From assembly GCF_002075345.1 (NCBI RefSeq), contig NZ_NAEW01000006.1:248001-312000 (forward strand): a stretch of DNA of 64,000 bases. Direction: 5' to 3'. Below the pieces are notes generated by a model that did not search any database, was not told the origin of the DNA, and saw nothing but the letters and a program-made list of their open reading frames with translations. The position numbers and the translations under genes are program-made. Positions 29,474 to 40,184 of this stretch are shown here, one piece after another (within the stretch, counting starts at the first letter, position 1; each line of letters starts with the position of its first letter). The stretch is from Citrobacter braakii. GTDB taxonomy: Bacteria; Pseudomonadota; Gammaproteobacteria; Enterobacterales; Enterobacteriaceae.

Positions 29474-30159
29474 TCCGTGGTTTCTCCATAAACTGAAGGT
29501 AAATTCAATTCTCGCGATCCTTGAGAACTGTTTATCCAGGCGTACATTTCTGCATTGCTATGTATCGACAAGCGACGCATAGCGCTGTTCTTTTGGGCGC
29601 TGATCGTTTTATTGCTTTTCTTCAGCAATGTCGCAATCTGATTAATTCCCCAACCTTTTCCCAGGAGTCTCAGCACTTTCCTCTCCGAGAGGGTAAGTAC
29701 AATTGAGCGGGCGCTATGGTCTGCTAATTCTGGCATCAGGGGCGGAGAGAGCAGAGACTTGCTAATTCTCTCGGCACGGCTATTTCCTGCGTGAATAACA
29801 TTCACCAAACTTTCAATCGTCTCGGCATCAGATAACAGCGAACTGACAGGGCACATCAGCAATTCAATGGCCAGCGGATAAAAAACACGAGAAACGAGAA
29901 ATATCCAATGAATATCGCGGTATTGAGATAATAAAGAATAATACTGTTCGCAGACTGAACGTGGATGATTACAGTCTCCGGATAAGTCAGCAATCACCAA
30001 ATCGGCACAACGCAGCTGCAGCAACGTCAATTCTTCGACGGAGCGGCAGTAGGTAAGTTCATAATCAGCGAACTGCCCCAGCATTACACTTTTAAGTCCG
30101 GTTTGTACGATCGGTAATTTACTAATAATAATTGCGTTTTTGCAGCGTCCTGGCAACAT
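29434..30159 (-). CDS. yjjQ: YjjQ, LuxR-type transcription regulator
   Basis: 241 aa from the ATG at 30159 ([10 protein letters not shown]), preceded by TGGAGGAGAT; the 11 codons further up are not family sequence. In E. coli YjjQ represses flagellar and other surface genes. The C-terminal HTH reads [22 protein letters not shown] followed by [14 protein letters not shown]. First gene of the yjjQ-bglJ operon, which is H-NS-silenced and LeuO-activated in E. coli; the AT-rich upstream DNA here fits that. Confidence 0.94.
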   Translation of the reverse strand: MLPGRCKNAIIISKLPIVQTGLKSVMLGQFADYELTYCRSVEELTLLQLRCADLVIADLSGDCNHPRSVCEQYYSLLSQYRDIHWIFLVSRVFYPLAIELLMCPVSSLLSDAETIESLVNVIHAGNSRAERISKSLLSPPLMPELADHSARSIVLTLSERKVLRLLGKGWGINQIATLLKKSNKTISAQKNSAMRRLSIHSNAEMYAWINSSQGSRELNLPSVYGETTEWKAEASKETLRW

Positions 30160-30617
30160 ATCTCCTCCACACTCACCAGTCCGTATTCGCACTTATTAAA
30201 AATCCCCTGATAAATTAAAAGTATTAATTAACAGGAAACCCTAAACAATAGACGAGGTGAATTGTTTATCCTTGGCTTTTATTTATAAACAAAGTTATAC
30301 CGCTACAATCCCAGTAGCATCAAACTATTGAACCATCATGCCAATAATTACTCATGAATACACTCTTTGTACAATTAAAAGAACTACAATAGATCGTTAG
30401 CGTTGCTTACGTATTTTCCATCCTGATAAATAACACTACATTTTCATAAGCGCTGTCTTTATTGATAAGCAAGTGAGGTGTGCAAACGCATCAGACGTAC
30501 GATCTGCATCTTTTTTCGACGCAAAGATTGATCTTAGCCAGAGCCAACAGGATCATGCTTCGTGATAAAAAGAAGACATCCGCCACGCAAAGAGATCCTT
30601 TTCAGTCAGAGCGAGTC
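30160..30617. other. AT-rich divergent regulatory region between yjjQ and yjjP
   Basis: 458 bases, rich in A/T runs (TTAAAAGTATTAATTAACAGG-like stretches, ATTTATAAACAAAG). It must carry promoters for yjjQ-bglJ and yjjP-yjjB. The composition fits an H-NS nucleation region, but I found no clean operator. The yjjP frame is open back to 30480, so a longer yjjP is formally possible. Confidence 0.5.
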
Positions 30618-31394
30618 ATGCAAACAGAGCAGTCGTCACAGCGAACGGTTACACGGTTATGTATTCAATGCGGTCTTTTTTTACTTCAGCATGGGGCAGA
30701 AAGTGCGCTGGTTGACGAGCTATCCACCCGCCTCGGGCTGGCGCTTGGCATGGATAGCGTAGAAAGCGCTATCTCCTCTAACGCCATCGTCCTGACCACC
30801 ATTAAAGACGGGCAGTGCCTGACTTCAACGCGAAAAAATCAGGATCGCGGAATTAACATGCACGTCGTGACGGAGGTGCAGCACATCGTTATTCTGTCGG
30901 AACACAAACTGCTGGATGTTAAAGGCGTTGAGAAACGCTTTAGCCAGATTAAACCGCTGCGCTATCCAAGATGGTTGGTCGCCTTTATGGTCGGCTTGTC
31001 CTGCGCCTGCTTTTGTAAACTCAATAATGGCGGATGGGATGGCGCGGTGATCACCTTTTTCGCCAGTATGGTGGCAATGTATATTCGCCAGATTCTGGCG
31101 TCCCGGCATTTGCACCCGCAAATCAACTTCTGCATTACTGCGTTTGTGGCAACCTCGATTTCTGGTCTGCTGCTGACGTTGCCGACGTTTAACCACACTC
31201 CAACCATCGCCATGGCCGCCAGCGTGCTGCTGTTGGTTCCGGGTTTTCCGTTGATCAACTCCGTCGCGGATATGTTTAAGGGACACATTAATACTGGGCT
31301 CGCTCGCTGGGCTATTGCCAGTCTGCTGACGCTGGCGACCTGCATTGGCGTAGTCATGTCGATGACCTTATGGGGGCTGCGCGGATGGGCGTGA
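30618..31394 (+). CDS. yjjP: YjjP, ThrE-type exporter large subunit (succinate export)
   Basis: Inner membrane protein that with YjjB forms a split ThrE-like exporter; in E. coli the pair exports succinate under micro-aerobic or anaerobic conditions. 258 aa from the ATG at 30618 ([14 protein letters not shown]), chosen because the E. coli protein begins MQTEQ; 46 extra codons lie in frame upstream. The N-terminal soluble part contains the family motif [12 protein letters not shown], then five predicted membrane segments from about residue 115. It overlaps yjjB by 10 bases. Confidence 0.92.
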   Translation: MQTEQSSQRTVTRLCIQCGLFLLQHGAESALVDELSTRLGLALGMDSVESAISSNAIVLTTIKDGQCLTSTRKNQDRGINMHVVTEVQHIVILSEHKLLDVKGVEKRFSQIKPLRYPRWLVAFMVGLSCACFCKLNNGGWDGAVITFFASMVAMYIRQILASRHLHPQINFCITAFVATSISGLLLTLPTFNHTPTIAMAASVLLLVPGFPLINSVADMFKGHINTGLARWAIASLLTLATCIGVVMSMTLWGLRGWA

Positions 31395-31858
31395 TCGATT
31401 TCATTTTGGCGCTAATGCAGGACATGATCCTGTCGGCAATACCTGCGCTTGGTTTTGCCATGGTATTTAACGTACCACATCGGGCGCTCCCCTGGTGCGC
31501 GTTACTCGGCGCACTCGGCCACGGTTCACGAATGGTGATGATGAGCGCAGGATTTAATATCGAATGGTCAACCTTTATGGCGTCGCTACTGGTGGGCTGC
31601 ATTGGGATCCAGTGGTCACGCTGGTATCTGGCGCATCCGAAAGTCTTCACCGTTGCGGCAGTAATCCCCATGTTCCCTGGGATCTCTGCCTATACCGCCA
31701 TGATCTCGGCGGTAAAAATCGGCCATTTTGGTTACAGCGAAGCGCTGATGATCACGCTGTTGACCAATTTCCTGAAAGCCTCATCGATTGTCGGAGCGCT
31801 CTCCATCGGGCTATCCGTACCGGGATTATGGCTGTATCGCAAACGCCCGCGCGTTTAG
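31385..31858 (+). CDS. yjjB: YjjB, ThrE-type exporter small subunit
   Basis: 157 aa from the ATG at 31385 ([13 protein letters not shown]), inside the last codons of yjjP (ATGGGCGTGA overlap). Four to five membrane segments carry the [11 protein letters not shown] motif typical of the C-terminal half of ThrE. Partner of YjjP; the two halves are a single polypeptide in Corynebacterium ThrE. Confidence 0.94.
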   Translation: MGVIDFILALMQDMILSAIPALGFAMVFNVPHRALPWCALLGALGHGSRMVMMSAGFNIEWSTFMASLLVGCIGIQWSRWYLAHPKVFTVAAVIPMFPGISAYTAMISAVKIGHFGYSEALMITLLTNFLKASSIVGALSIGLSVPGLWLYRKRPRV

Positions 31859-31981
31859 CGGCACGCTTTGTTTGCTCCTCGCAGAGAGGGGAATCGCCCC
31901 CTCTTCTGCTGCTCTCCTTCTTCTCTGTGTTACTATAAAAGCAGTCCCCTTCTCGGTTGTTGTTCAGTATTGAGAAACATT

Positions 31982-32521
31982 ATGCCCAGCAAAATTTTGA
32001 CGCCGGACGTCACTAGCATTGACGCCTTACTACACGATCACCATACGGTGCTGGCCAGGTCCGCGGGCGGTGCCGTAGCCGTATTCGCCAATAACGCGCC
32101 AGCATTTTACGCGGTGACGCCTGCACGACTGGCCGAGTTGTTGGCGCTTGAAGAGAAACTGTCACGCCCGGGAAGCGATGTGACGCTGGATGCACAATTT
32201 TATGAAGAGCCGCAAACCGCTCCTGTTGTCGTGCCAATGGGGAAATTTGCGATGTACGCTGACTGGCAGCCCGATGCCGACTTTCAGCGCCAGGCCGCCC
32301 TGTGGGGCGTGGCGTTAAGAGAACCGGTCACCGCCGAGGAACTAGCCTCATTTGTCGCCTACTGGCAGGCCGAAGGCAAAGTCTTTCACCATATTCAGTG
32401 GCAGCAAAAACTGGCACGCAGCATCCAGATTGGCCGGGCCAGCAATGGCGGAATGCCGAAGCGCGATGTGAACAGTGTCAGCGAGCCTGACAACCATATT
32501 CCACCGGGTTTTAGAGGATAA
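31982..32521 (+). CDS. dnaT: Primosomal protein DnaT (protein i)
   Basis: Primosome subunit that joins PriA-PriB at stalled forks and hands over DnaB-DnaC during replication restart. 179 aa from the ATG at 31982 ([10 protein letters not shown]); the frame extends 38 codons up, which I discount. The C-terminal ssDNA-binding part ([20 protein letters not shown] and the following helices) is well conserved. Two bases separate it from dnaC. Confidence 0.96.
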   Translation: MPSKILTPDVTSIDALLHDHHTVLARSAGGAVAVFANNAPAFYAVTPARLAELLALEEKLSRPGSDVTLDAQFYEEPQTAPVVVPMGKFAMYADWQPDADFQRQAALWGVALREPVTAEELASFVAYWQAEGKVFHHIQWQQKLARSIQIGRASNGGMPKRDVNSVSEPDNHIPPGFRG

Positions 32522-32523
32522 CG

Positions 32524-33261
32524 ATGAAAAACGTTGGCGACCTGATGAAACGTCTGCAAAAAATGATGCCGGCTAATGTCGAGCCAGCCTTTAAAACGGG
32601 CAAGGAGCTGCTGGCATGGCAAAAAGAGCAAGGTGAAATTCGCGCCGCAGCGCTGGCCCGTGAAAACCGAGCCATGAAAATGCAGCGCACATTCAACCGT
32701 TCCGGTATTCGTCCACTGCATCAGAACTGTTCGTTCGATAACTATCGGGTGGAATGCGAAGGTCAGATGAACGCCCTGAGCAAAGCTCGCCAGTACGTTG
32801 AAGAGTTTGACGGCAACATCGCCAGCTTTATTTTCTCTGGCAAGCCCGGCACCGGCAAAAACCATCTGGCCGCCGCTATCTGCAACGAACTGCTGCTGCG
32901 CGGCAAGTCGGTGCTGATTATCACCGTTGCGGACATTATGTCAGCCATGAAAGATACCTTCAGCAACCGTGAAACCAGCGAAGAACAGCTACTCAACGAT
33001 CTCAGCAATGTCGATTTGCTGGTGATCGACGAAATCGGCGTGCAGACCGAATCCCGCTATGAAAAGGTGATCATCAACCAGATCGTCGATCGCCGCTCGT
33101 CTTCAAAACGCCCGACCGGTATGTTGACCAACAGCAATATGGATGAAATGAACAAACTGCTGGGCGAGCGGGTAATGGACCGTATGCGCCTTGGCAACAG
33201 CCTGTGGGTGATTTTTAACTGGGAAAGCTACCGTAGTCGGGTAACCGGTAAAGAGTATTAA
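32524..33261 (+). CDS. dnaC: Helicase loader DnaC
   Basis: AAA+ loader that opens the DnaB ring and places it on ssDNA at oriC or at restarted forks. 245 aa. The N-terminal DnaB-binding segment is followed by Walker A GKPGTGKNH near 106-114, Walker B LLVIDEIG near 163-170 and the arginine-finger region near RVMDRM. The ribosome site AGAGGATAACG lies in the end of dnaT; dnaT and dnaC are one operon. Confidence 0.97.
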   Translation: MKNVGDLMKRLQKMMPANVEPAFKTGKELLAWQKEQGEIRAAALARENRAMKMQRTFNRSGIRPLHQNCSFDNYRVECEGQMNALSKARQYVEEFDGNIASFIFSGKPGTGKNHLAAAICNELLLRGKSVLIITVADIMSAMKDTFSNRETSEEQLLNDLSNVDLLVIDEIGVQTESRYEKVIINQIVDRRSSSKRPTGMLTNSNMDEMNKLLGERVMDRMRLGNSLWVIFNWESYRSRVTGKEY

Positions 33262-33331
33262 CGTATTAGGACCACTCCTAAGACTGCCGGCGCTATACTG
33301 CGCTGAAAAGGCATAACACGAGTTGCATATA

Positions 33332-33823
33332 ATGATGAAAACAACCAAACGTCTGCTGTGCTGTGCGCTTGCCGCCAGCACGCTCATCTCGACCAGCGTT
33401 TTCGCCGCCTCCTGGCAGGATTCGCTCTCCAGCGCGGCCAGCGAACTGAGCAAACAAAGCTCCGGCTCGCAGGGCGGCTCGTCGCTCTCTTCCCTGACCA
33501 GTCTACTGAATGGCAGCAATCAGTCGCTGACCTCCAGCAGCATGAATAACGCCGCCGGGATCCTGGAATATTGCGCGAAACAGAAACTGGCCTCGGTCAC
33601 CGACACGCAAAACGTCAAAAACCAGGTGCTGGATAAACTGGGCCTCAGTGCTCCGGAGCAGAAACAAGACACCAACTATATGGACGGCATTCAGGGGCTG
33701 CTCAACGCCAAAGATGGTCAACAACTGGACCTGAACACAATTGGCAACAGCTCGCTGGCGAAGCAGGTAAAAACCAAGGCCTGCGATCTCGTGTTAAAAC
33801 AGGGTATGAACTTCATTTCCTGA
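33332..33823 (+). CDS. yjjA: YjjA, DUF2501 periplasmic protein
   Basis: 163 aa, function unknown. Signal peptide (MMKTTKRLLCCALAASTLISTSVFAA) with cleavage predicted after VFA. The mature protein has a Ser/Gln/Gly-rich N-terminal stretch (SSAASELSKQSSGSQGGSSL) and a helical C-terminal domain with two cysteines (EYCAKQK, TKACDLV) that could form a disulfide. Two ATG codons (33332 and 33335) are possible. It lies 70 bases downstream of dnaC in the same direction. Confidence 0.9.
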   Translation: MMKTTKRLLCCALAASTLISTSVFAASWQDSLSSAASELSKQSSGSQGGSSLSSLTSLLNGSNQSLTSSSMNNAAGILEYCAKQKLASVTDTQNVKNQVLDKLGLSAPEQKQDTNYMDGIQGLLNAKDGQQLDLNTIGNSSLAKQVKTKACDLVLKQGMNFIS

Positions 33824-34053
33824 CGCACGACATGCCGCGTATACCCTGCGCGGCATCAACCTGCTCCCCATAAAATTCACACGTCAAATAATCAGTAAAT
33901 CCCCCGCAAAAAACACGCATATCTAAACCAATTCTGAATAACAACGTAATTTAATGTCACTACAATTGCAGCAATGCAACATCGCTATTACATTGTGCTT
34001 TCCCAAAATCATTAGCCTGCCTGGCGTTTGCCCGGTTTACTGAGGATCGATCG

Positions 34054-36345
34054 TTGTCAGAACTCATCTCCATTACTCTGTTTCTCGCTTCAGTGCTGAT
34101 TTACGCCTGGAAAGCGGGTCGCAACACCTGGTGGTTTGCTGCCACGTTAACGGTGCTGGGGATTTTTATTGTCTTGAATATCACGCTGTATGCCAGTGAC
34201 TATTTCACCGGCGACGGTATCAATGACGCGGTTCTGTACACGCTGACCAATAGCCTGACCGGCGCGGGAATTGGAAAATATATCTTACCTGGCGTCGGGA
34301 TTGCGCTGGCCCTGACGACCGTTTTTGTCGCTCTCGGCTGGATTCTGCGCCGCCGTCGCCATCATCCGCATCATGTGGGTTACAGTCTGCTGGCCCTGCT
34401 GCTGGCGCTGGCCTCCGTAGACGCCAGCCCGGCGTTTCACCAGATAACCGAACTGGTAAAGTCGCAGTCGCGCGATGGCGATCCGGATTTCCCAACCTAT
34501 TATAAAGAGCCGTCAAAAACGATTCCCAACCCGAAGCTGAATCTGGTTTATATCTATGGCGAAAGCCTCGAGCGCACCTATTTTAACAACGACGCGTTCC
34601 CGGATCTGACCCCGGAACTCGGTGCGTTGAAAAACGAAGGTCTGGATTTCAGCAATACCATGCAACTTCCGGGTACCGATTACACCATCGCTGGCATGGT
34701 CGCCTCCCAGTGCGGTATTCCGCTGTTTGCGCCGTTTGAAGGCAACGCCTCGGCATCGGTCTCCAGCTTCTTCCCCAACAATATCTGTCTGGGCGATATC
34801 CTGAAAAACTCCGGCTATCAAAACTACTTTGTGCAGGGAGCCAACCTGCGCTTTGCCGGCAAAGACGTGTTCCTGAAATCTCACGGTTTTGATCATCTGT
34901 ACGGTGCGGAAGAGTTAAAAAGCGTGGTTGCGGACCCAGCCTATCGCAACGACTGGGGCTTCTACGACGATACCGTGCTGGATGAAGCGTGGAAAAAATT
35001 CGAAGAGCTTTCACGTTCGGGCCAGCGCTTTTCACTGTTTACGCTGACTGTGGATACCCATCATCCAGATGGATTTATCTCACGTAGCTGCAACCGTAAA
35101 CGTTATGACATCGACGGGAAGGCCAACCAATCCTTCAGCGCGGTCAGCTGCAGCCAGGAAAACATTGCCGAATTTATCAATAAGATCAAAGCCTCACCGT
35201 GGTTCAAAGATACCGTCATCGTGGTTTCTTCCGATCATCTGGCGATGAACAACACCGCATGGAAGTATCTGAACAAGCAGGATCGCAACAACCTGTTCTT
35301 CGTGCTGCGCGGCGACCAGCCACAGCAGGAGACGCTGGCGGTGAAGCGTAACACGATGGATAACGGGGCAACGGTACTGGATATTCTCGGTGGCGATAAC
35401 TTTATAGGTCTTGGCCGCAGCAGTTTGTCGAGCGAATCCGTGTCTGAAGTGTTCCTGAACATCAAAGAAAAAATGCTGGCGTGGAAGCCCGATATCATTC
35501 GCCTGTGGAATTTTCCGAAAGAGATGAAAGAGTTCACCGTCGACCAGGACAAAAACATGATCTCTTTCTCCGGCAGCCATTTCCGCCTGCCGTTGTTGCT
35601 GCGCGTATCGGACAAACGCGTCGAGCCGCTGCCGGAAAGCGAATACTCGGCCCCGCTGCGCTTCCAACTGGCAGATTTCGCGCCGCGAGATAACTTTGTC
35701 TGGGTTGATCGCTGCTACAAAATGGCGCAGCTATGGGCCCCGGAGCTGGCGCTCTCCACCGACTGGTGCGTATCGCAAGGCCAGTTAGGCGGACAGCAAA
35801 TCGTGCAGCACGTCGACAAAGCCAAATGGAAAAGTAAAACCGTGTTTAAAGACACGGTGATCGACATGGAGCGCTACAAAGGTAACGTCGATACGCTGAA
35901 AATTGTCGATAACGACATTCGCTACAAAGCCGACAGCTTCGTCTTCAACGTGGCGGGCGCGCCGGAAGAGGTTAAACAGTTTAGCGGCATATCACGCCCC
36001 GAATCCTGGGGGCGCTGGTCCAATGCGCAGCTCAGCAAAGAGGTGACCATCGAGTACAAGGCCCCGCTGCCGAAGAAATTCGATCTGGTCATCACCGCGA
36101 AAGCCTTCGGCGACAACGCCAATCGTCCTATTCCCGTGCGAGTTGGCCACGAGGAACAGACGCTGGTGTTAGGCCATGATGTCACTACCACTACCTTGCA
36201 TTTTGATAACCCGGCAGATGCCGATACGCTGGTGATTGTCCCGCCCGATCCGGTCGCCACCAACGAGGGCAATATTCTCGGCCACTCGCCGCGTAAGCTG
36301 GGGATCGGGATGGTTGAAATCAAAGTGGTCGCTCAGGGCTCGTAA
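34054..36345 (+). CDS. opgB: Phosphoglycerol transferase I, OpgB
   Basis: Transfers phosphoglycerol from phosphatidylglycerol to osmoregulated periplasmic glucans. 763 aa, the E. coli length. Three or four membrane segments lie in the first 130 residues, then a large periplasmic sulfatase/alkaline-phosphatase-fold domain with the nucleophile region in [15 protein letters not shown] and metal ligands in SSDHLAM. The start is TTG at 34054, supported by TGAGGATCG upstream and by the E. coli protein N-terminus (MSEL). Confidence 0.96.
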   Translation: MSELISITLFLASVLIYAWKAGRNTWWFAATLTVLGIFIVLNITLYASDYFTGDGINDAVLYTLTNSLTGAGIGKYILPGVGIALALTTVFVALGWILRRRRHHPHHVGYSLLALLLALASVDASPAFHQITELVKSQSRDGDPDFPTYYKEPSKTIPNPKLNLVYIYGESLERTYFNNDAFPDLTPELGALKNEGLDFSNTMQLPGTDYTIAGMVASQCGIPLFAPFEGNASASVSSFFPNNICLGDILKNSGYQNYFVQGANLRFAGKDVFLKSHGFDHLYGAEELKSVVADPAYRNDWGFYDDTVLDEAWKKFEELSRSGQRFSLFTLTVDTHHPDGFISRSCNRKRYDIDGKANQSFSAVSCSQENIAEFINKIKASPWFKDTVIVVSSDHLAMNNTAWKYLNKQDRNNLFFVLRGDQPQQETLAVKRNTMDNGATVLDILGGDNFIGLGRSSLSSESVSEVFLNIKEKMLAWKPDIIRLWNFPKEMKEFTVDQDKNMISFSGSHFRLPLLLRVSDKRVEPLPESEYSAPLRFQLADFAPRDNFVWVDRCYKMAQLWAPELALSTDWCVSQGQLGGQQIVQHVDKAKWKSKTVFKDTVIDMERYKGNVDTLKIVDNDIRYKADSFVFNVAGAPEEVKQFSGISRPESWGRWSNAQLSKEVTIEYKAPLPKKFDLVITAKAFGDNANRPIPVRVGHEEQTLVLGHDVTTTTLHFDNPADADTLVIVPPDPVATNEGNILGHSPRKLGIGMVEIKVVAQGS

Positions 36346-36405
36346 CATGAAATGGCTGATGGCGCTTCGCTTATCAGCCTTACAGCCAGCCGCATTTATT
36401 GTCTG

Positions 36406-36440
36406 AAAAAAAACAGCGCCCAACACCACACCGGGCGCTG
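36406..36440 (-). terminator. Intrinsic terminator of the uxaB-like/lgoD operon
   Basis: CAGCGCCC (36414-36421) and GGGCGCTG (36433-36440) form an 8-base stem; on the - strand it is followed by a run of eight T. It lies 10 bases beyond the UxaB-like stop codon, between two convergent genes. Confidence 0.88.
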
Positions 36441-36450
36441 CATGGCAACC

Positions 36451-37896
36451 TTATTCCAGACTTTTCACTGCCTGGCGCATCCCCTGCACCAGAATCATTT
36501 CCAGGTTTGCCGTCACCTGCCCGGCAAACCCGGGCAGTAACGTCAAATCTTCCCCCCAGTGCGCCGCATCGCCGAGCACAGTATCCACCAGTTCACGCAG
36601 CGTTAAATCTTTGCCAACTCGCGGCCACAGACTGGCATACAGGCTAACCCACTGCTCATCATCCTGTATCGGATAGCGTTCTCCCTCCCGCTCTGCGCGA
36701 TAAAACGCCAGCAGCGCCGCAAGGGCGAACGTTAACCGCACGGGCCAGCGCCCATTTTGCTGGCCCGCCAGCAGTTGCGGCAAAATTCGGGTACGGAATT
36801 TGGTCATCCCGTTAAGCGCAATGGAAAGCAACTGGTGACGAATGTAGGGGTTTTGAAAACGCCCGCTCACCGCGTCGGCAAATTCACGCAGTTCATCCGC
36901 CGGGAGATCCAATACCGGTATAATTTCCTCGCTAATCGCCCGCTCGATAAAGTGACGGACATCGGCATCCTGCATCGCTTCGCCGACGGTCTCCAGACCA
37001 CACAACCAGGCCACCGGCACCAACGACGTATGCGCGCCATTGAGAATGGCGACCTTACGCTCTTTGTACGGTTTAATATCGCTCACTACCCGAATGTTCA
37101 GCGGGCACTGCGCCAGCTTCAGTTCCTCCGCCAGCCACTGCGGCCCCTGAATCACAAACAGGTAAAAATGCTCCGCGGTATCGAGAAACGCATCGTGATA
37201 GCCAAGCGTAGCTTCCAGCGCGGCGGCTTCTTCTCGCGGGTAGCCGGTGACAATGCGGTCGACCAGCGTGGAACAGAAGGTGTTTGCCGTCGCCACCCAG
37301 TCGGCAAACGCCGGGGGAAGCTGCCACTCCTGCGCATACTGCAGTACCAGCGTTTTGAGCGCCTCACCGTTATAGTCGATAAGCTCGCACGGGATAATGA
37401 CCCAGCCCTTATCCACTGCGCCCTCAAAATGATTAAAACGCTCCAGCAGCAGACGTGTCAGTTTAGCCGGAAAGCTTACCGGCGGCGCATCATCGACCCG
37501 GTCTGCCGCGTGATAGCTAATTCCGGCTTCGGTGGTATTTGAAAACACAAAGCGAATATCCGCATTGTGGGCCAGCGCCAGATACGCCGCGAAGTCCTGA
37601 TACGGATTGATTTCGTTATTCACCGAACGGATAAGCCGCGCCTCGCTCACCGCTTCGCCCTGCGAGTTTAGACCGCGAATAAGCGTGGTATACAGCCCGT
37701 CCTGGGTATTCAGCGACGGTGGAAAATCACTATTGATCGGGCGAACGATGGTCACGCCAGCGTTCAGAAAGGTTTGCTCGTTGAGGATATCCAGTTGCCA
37801 GTCGATAAACGCTCGCAGGAAATTCCCTTCACCAAACTGGATCACGCGCGTTGGGTAACTGGCACCCGGAAAATCACGTCGATTCAATGTCTTCAT
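36451..37896 (-). CDS. UxaB-type tagaturonate reductase (altronate oxidoreductase) paralogue
   Basis: Predicted NADH-dependent reduction of D-tagaturonate to D-altronate. 481 aa, near the 483 of UxaB, and very similar to it along its length: [32 protein letters not shown] for the Rossmann fold, [11 protein letters not shown], and the catalytic-lysine region [17 protein letters not shown]. The gene lies 13 bases downstream of lgoD, whose product is tagaturonate, so a dedicated next-step enzyme is the natural reading. The usual uxaB lies elsewhere in enterobacteria, so this is probably a second copy. Confidence 0.88.
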   Translation of the reverse strand: MKTLNRRDFPGASYPTRVIQFGEGNFLRAFIDWQLDILNEQTFLNAGVTIVRPINSDFPPSLNTQDGLYTTLIRGLNSQGEAVSEARLIRSVNNEINPYQDFAAYLALAHNADIRFVFSNTTEAGISYHAADRVDDAPPVSFPAKLTRLLLERFNHFEGAVDKGWVIIPCELIDYNGEALKTLVLQYAQEWQLPPAFADWVATANTFCSTLVDRIVTGYPREEAAALEATLGYHDAFLDTAEHFYLFVIQGPQWLAEELKLAQCPLNIRVVSDIKPYKERKVAILNGAHTSLVPVAWLCGLETVGEAMQDADVRHFIERAISEEIIPVLDLPADELREFADAVSGRFQNPYIRHQLLSIALNGMTKFRTRILPQLLAGQQNGRWPVRLTFALAALLAFYRAEREGERYPIQDDEQWVSLYASLWPRVGKDLTLRELVDTVLGDAAHWGEDLTLLPGFAGQVTANLEMILVQGMRQAVKSLE

Positions 37897-37909
37897 CGCA
37901 TTTCCCCTC

Positions 37910-38932
37910 TCAGAACGTGATCACGCCTTTAATCAGCTCACGGTTGTTAATCACATCCCGTTCGTAGATTTCTGCCAGTGTGGCAAACGCGTAACGGTGC
38001 GTGAGCATCATGTCGGCGGTCAGTTTGCCTTCCGACATCAGGCGGCCCACTTTGGCGAAATCTTCCGGTGTGGCGTTGCGACTGCCCATCATGGTGGTCT
38101 CTTTCTTGTGGAACTCCGGATCGGAGAACTGCAAATCGCCTTTGAATAGCCCAACGAAAACAATGCTGCCGCCATGGCGAATCAAATTCACCGTGTTGTT
38201 CATCGCATGCTGATTGCCCGTGGCATCAATGACCTTTTGCGCCAGCGAACCGCCAAACTGGTCACGCAGTTGCGCATCAAAATCTTCAGCAGACGGATCG
38301 ATAACCGGGAGCCCCAACCGGGAAACCACATGCTCCCGGCGAGCCGGACTGGTATCGGCGACCACCACCTGTGCGCCATCGGCTTTGGCAATCGCCGCCG
38401 CGCCCAGACCAATCGGACCGGCACCAACCACCAGCACCTGCTCACCCGGAGCCACCGCCGCCCGGCGTACCGCATGCGCGCTAATGGCATAAGGCTCAAT
38501 CAGCGCCGCCGCCTGCGGATCAATTCCCTGCGCATCCAACAGGTTGGTGACCGGTACGGACAGGTATTCGCTGAAGCCGCCATCCTGATGCACGCCAATC
38601 ACCGAAATCTTCTCGCAGCAGTTAGTGCGCCCGCTCAGACAGGCCGGACACTGCTGGCAGGCCACGTAAGGAATAACCGCCACCTGCTGACCATTTTTCA
38701 GATTCTGTATATTTTTGCCCAGCCCGACAATTTCCCCACATATTTCATGCCCCAGTACACGTGGATAGCTGAAAAATGGCTGATTGCCACCCCAGGCATG
38801 AATATCGGTACCGCAAATCCCGACTGATTTAATTTTTATTAATGCTTCACCCTCACCCGGAATAGGTATTTCACGCGTTTCCCAGTGCATTTTTTTGGGT
38901 TCCTGACACACCAGGACATTCATTGTTGCCAT
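37910..38932 (-). CDS. lgoD: L-galactonate 5-dehydrogenase LgoD
   Basis: Zinc-dependent medium-chain dehydrogenase that oxidises L-galactonate to D-tagaturonate. 340 aa from the ATG at 38932 ([14 protein letters not shown]), with GGAGAG upstream; an adjacent ATG at 38935 is possible. Catalytic zinc ligands lie in [12 protein letters not shown] and GHEICGE; the structural zinc cysteines lie in [15 protein letters not shown] near 93-107; NAD loop [10 protein letters not shown] near 168-177. Close to E. coli YjjN/LgoD throughout. Divergent from lgoR. Confidence 0.95.
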   Translation of the reverse strand: MATMNVLVCQEPKKMHWETREIPIPGEGEALIKIKSVGICGTDIHAWGGNQPFFSYPRVLGHEICGEIVGLGKNIQNLKNGQQVAVIPYVACQQCPACLSGRTNCCEKISVIGVHQDGGFSEYLSVPVTNLLDAQGIDPQAAALIEPYAISAHAVRRAAVAPGEQVLVVGAGPIGLGAAAIAKADGAQVVVADTSPARREHVVSRLGLPVIDPSAEDFDAQLRDQFGGSLAQKVIDATGNQHAMNNTVNLIRHGGSIVFVGLFKGDLQFSDPEFHKKETTMMGSRNATPEDFAKVGRLMSEGKLTADMMLTHRYAFATLAEIYERDVINNRELIKGVITF

Positions 38933-39020
38933 CATATTCTCTCCCATATTTTCTGTTGCAACAGATATCCTAGAAAAAGCCTCTAAAAATAAACGGGTAA
39001 CATAACTTGTGAAACTCAAC

Positions 39021-39052
39021 GCATTAAAATGTTTTAAATCGGGTTTTAATGC
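39021..39052. promoter_or_regulatory. Inverted repeat in the lgoD-lgoR divergent promoter region
   Basis: GCATTAAAA (39021-39029) and TTTTAATGC (39044-39052) are perfect 9-base arms with a 14-base spacer that itself holds an AAATG/TTTT-rich core. It ends 17 bases before the lgoR start. A candidate LgoR operator controlling lgoD-uxaB and lgoR. Confidence 0.5.
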
Positions 39053-39069
39053 TCAAAAAGGAGGGAGCC

Positions 39070-39972
39070 ATGAGTCGTTCGCAGAACTTACGTCACAATG
39101 TGATTAACCAGATGATTGACGATATGGCACGCGGTCATATTCCTTCACCGTTGCCATCGCAAAGTGCGCTGGCCGAGATGTACAACATCAGTCGCACCAC
39201 GGTACGCCACATGCTGAGCCATCTCAGCGAATGCGGTGTGCTGACGCAGGTCGGCAGCGATTACGTCATTGCCCGTAAACCCGATCATGATGATGGCTTC
39301 GCCTGTACCACCGCCTCCATGACTGAGCAAAACCGGATTTTTGAGCAGGCTTTTTTCACCATGATCAACCAGCGTCAGCTACGCGCAGGCGAGAGTTTCT
39401 CCGAACTACAGCTTTCCCGCGCGGCTGGCGTAAGCCCGGTCGTTGTCCGGGAGTTTCTTTTAAAATTTGGACGTTACAATCTAATCCAAAGTGAAAAACG
39501 TGGTCAGTGGAGCATGAAAAAGTTTGATCAGACCTATGCCGAGCAACTGTTCGAACTGCGTGAAATGCTGGAAACGCACGCGTTACAACGTTTCCTTAAC
39601 CTTCCAGCCGATGACATTCGCTGGCAGAAAGCCCGCGATCTTCTTGACCATCATCGCACCCTGCGAGACACGATTGGTGACAACTATCGTATGTTTTCCT
39701 CACTGGACAGAGAGTTTCACACGCTACTGCTGAGCGCGGCAGAAAATGTTTTCTTTGACCAGTCGCTGGAGATTATCTCGGTTATTTTTCATTTTCATTA
39801 TCAATGGGATGAAAGCGATCTTAAACAGAGGAATATTATTGCGGTCAATGAGCATATGACCATTCTTAGCGCGTTAATCTGCCGTAATGATTTTGGTGCC
39901 ACCACCGCTTTACGCCAACATCTGCAAACAGCCAGACAGACCATGGTTCACTCGATTAATACCTCTGGTTAA
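39070..39972 (+). CDS. lgoR: LgoR, GntR-family regulator of L-galactonate use
   Basis: 300 aa from the ATG at 39070 (MSRSQNLRHNVINQ), behind AAGGAGGGAG. Unusual for the family: an N-terminal GntR winged helix (LAEMYNISRTTVRHMLSHL), a second HTH-like segment (LSRAAGVSPVVVREFLLKFG), then an FCD ligand-binding domain with metal-ligand histidines (DREFHTLLL, NEHMTIL). Closely similar to E. coli YjjM/LgoR, an activator in the L-galactonate pathway. Read in the same direction as the TRAP genes 212 bases downstream. Confidence 0.93.
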   Translation: MSRSQNLRHNVINQMIDDMARGHIPSPLPSQSALAEMYNISRTTVRHMLSHLSECGVLTQVGSDYVIARKPDHDDGFACTTASMTEQNRIFEQAFFTMINQRQLRAGESFSELQLSRAAGVSPVVVREFLLKFGRYNLIQSEKRGQWSMKKFDQTYAEQLFELREMLETHALQRFLNLPADDIRWQKARDLLDHHRTLRDTIGDNYRMFSSLDREFHTLLLSAAENVFFDQSLEIISVIFHFHYQWDESDLKQRNIIAVNEHMTILSALICRNDFGATTALRQHLQTARQTMVHSINTSG

Positions 39973-40184
39973 ATACCGATTAAAAACAATAAAGCATTAC
40001 CACTACCACAAAATCACCCAAAAAACGCCACCTGGTGGTGATGAGATAATAGGCTCTAAATCTTCACATAGAAAATAGACCTGCGAGTTGGGCAGTATAA
40101 CAAAATAAGCATCAACCTGACCGGACTATCATTCCCCTATCGTAATGTGAATTAATTCCGCAGTTCCCACGAAACTGGAGAGCA

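Noticed and set aside
30480-30617. 46-codon N-terminal extension of yjjP
   Set aside because: It starts at a GTG in AT-rich regulatory DNA, and the E. coli protein begins at the internal MQTEQ.
40028-40038. CCACC-T-GGTGG palindrome between lgoR and the TRAP receptor gene
   Set aside because: Short, with no T run for a terminator and no second copy near lgoD to support an operator; too weak to call.
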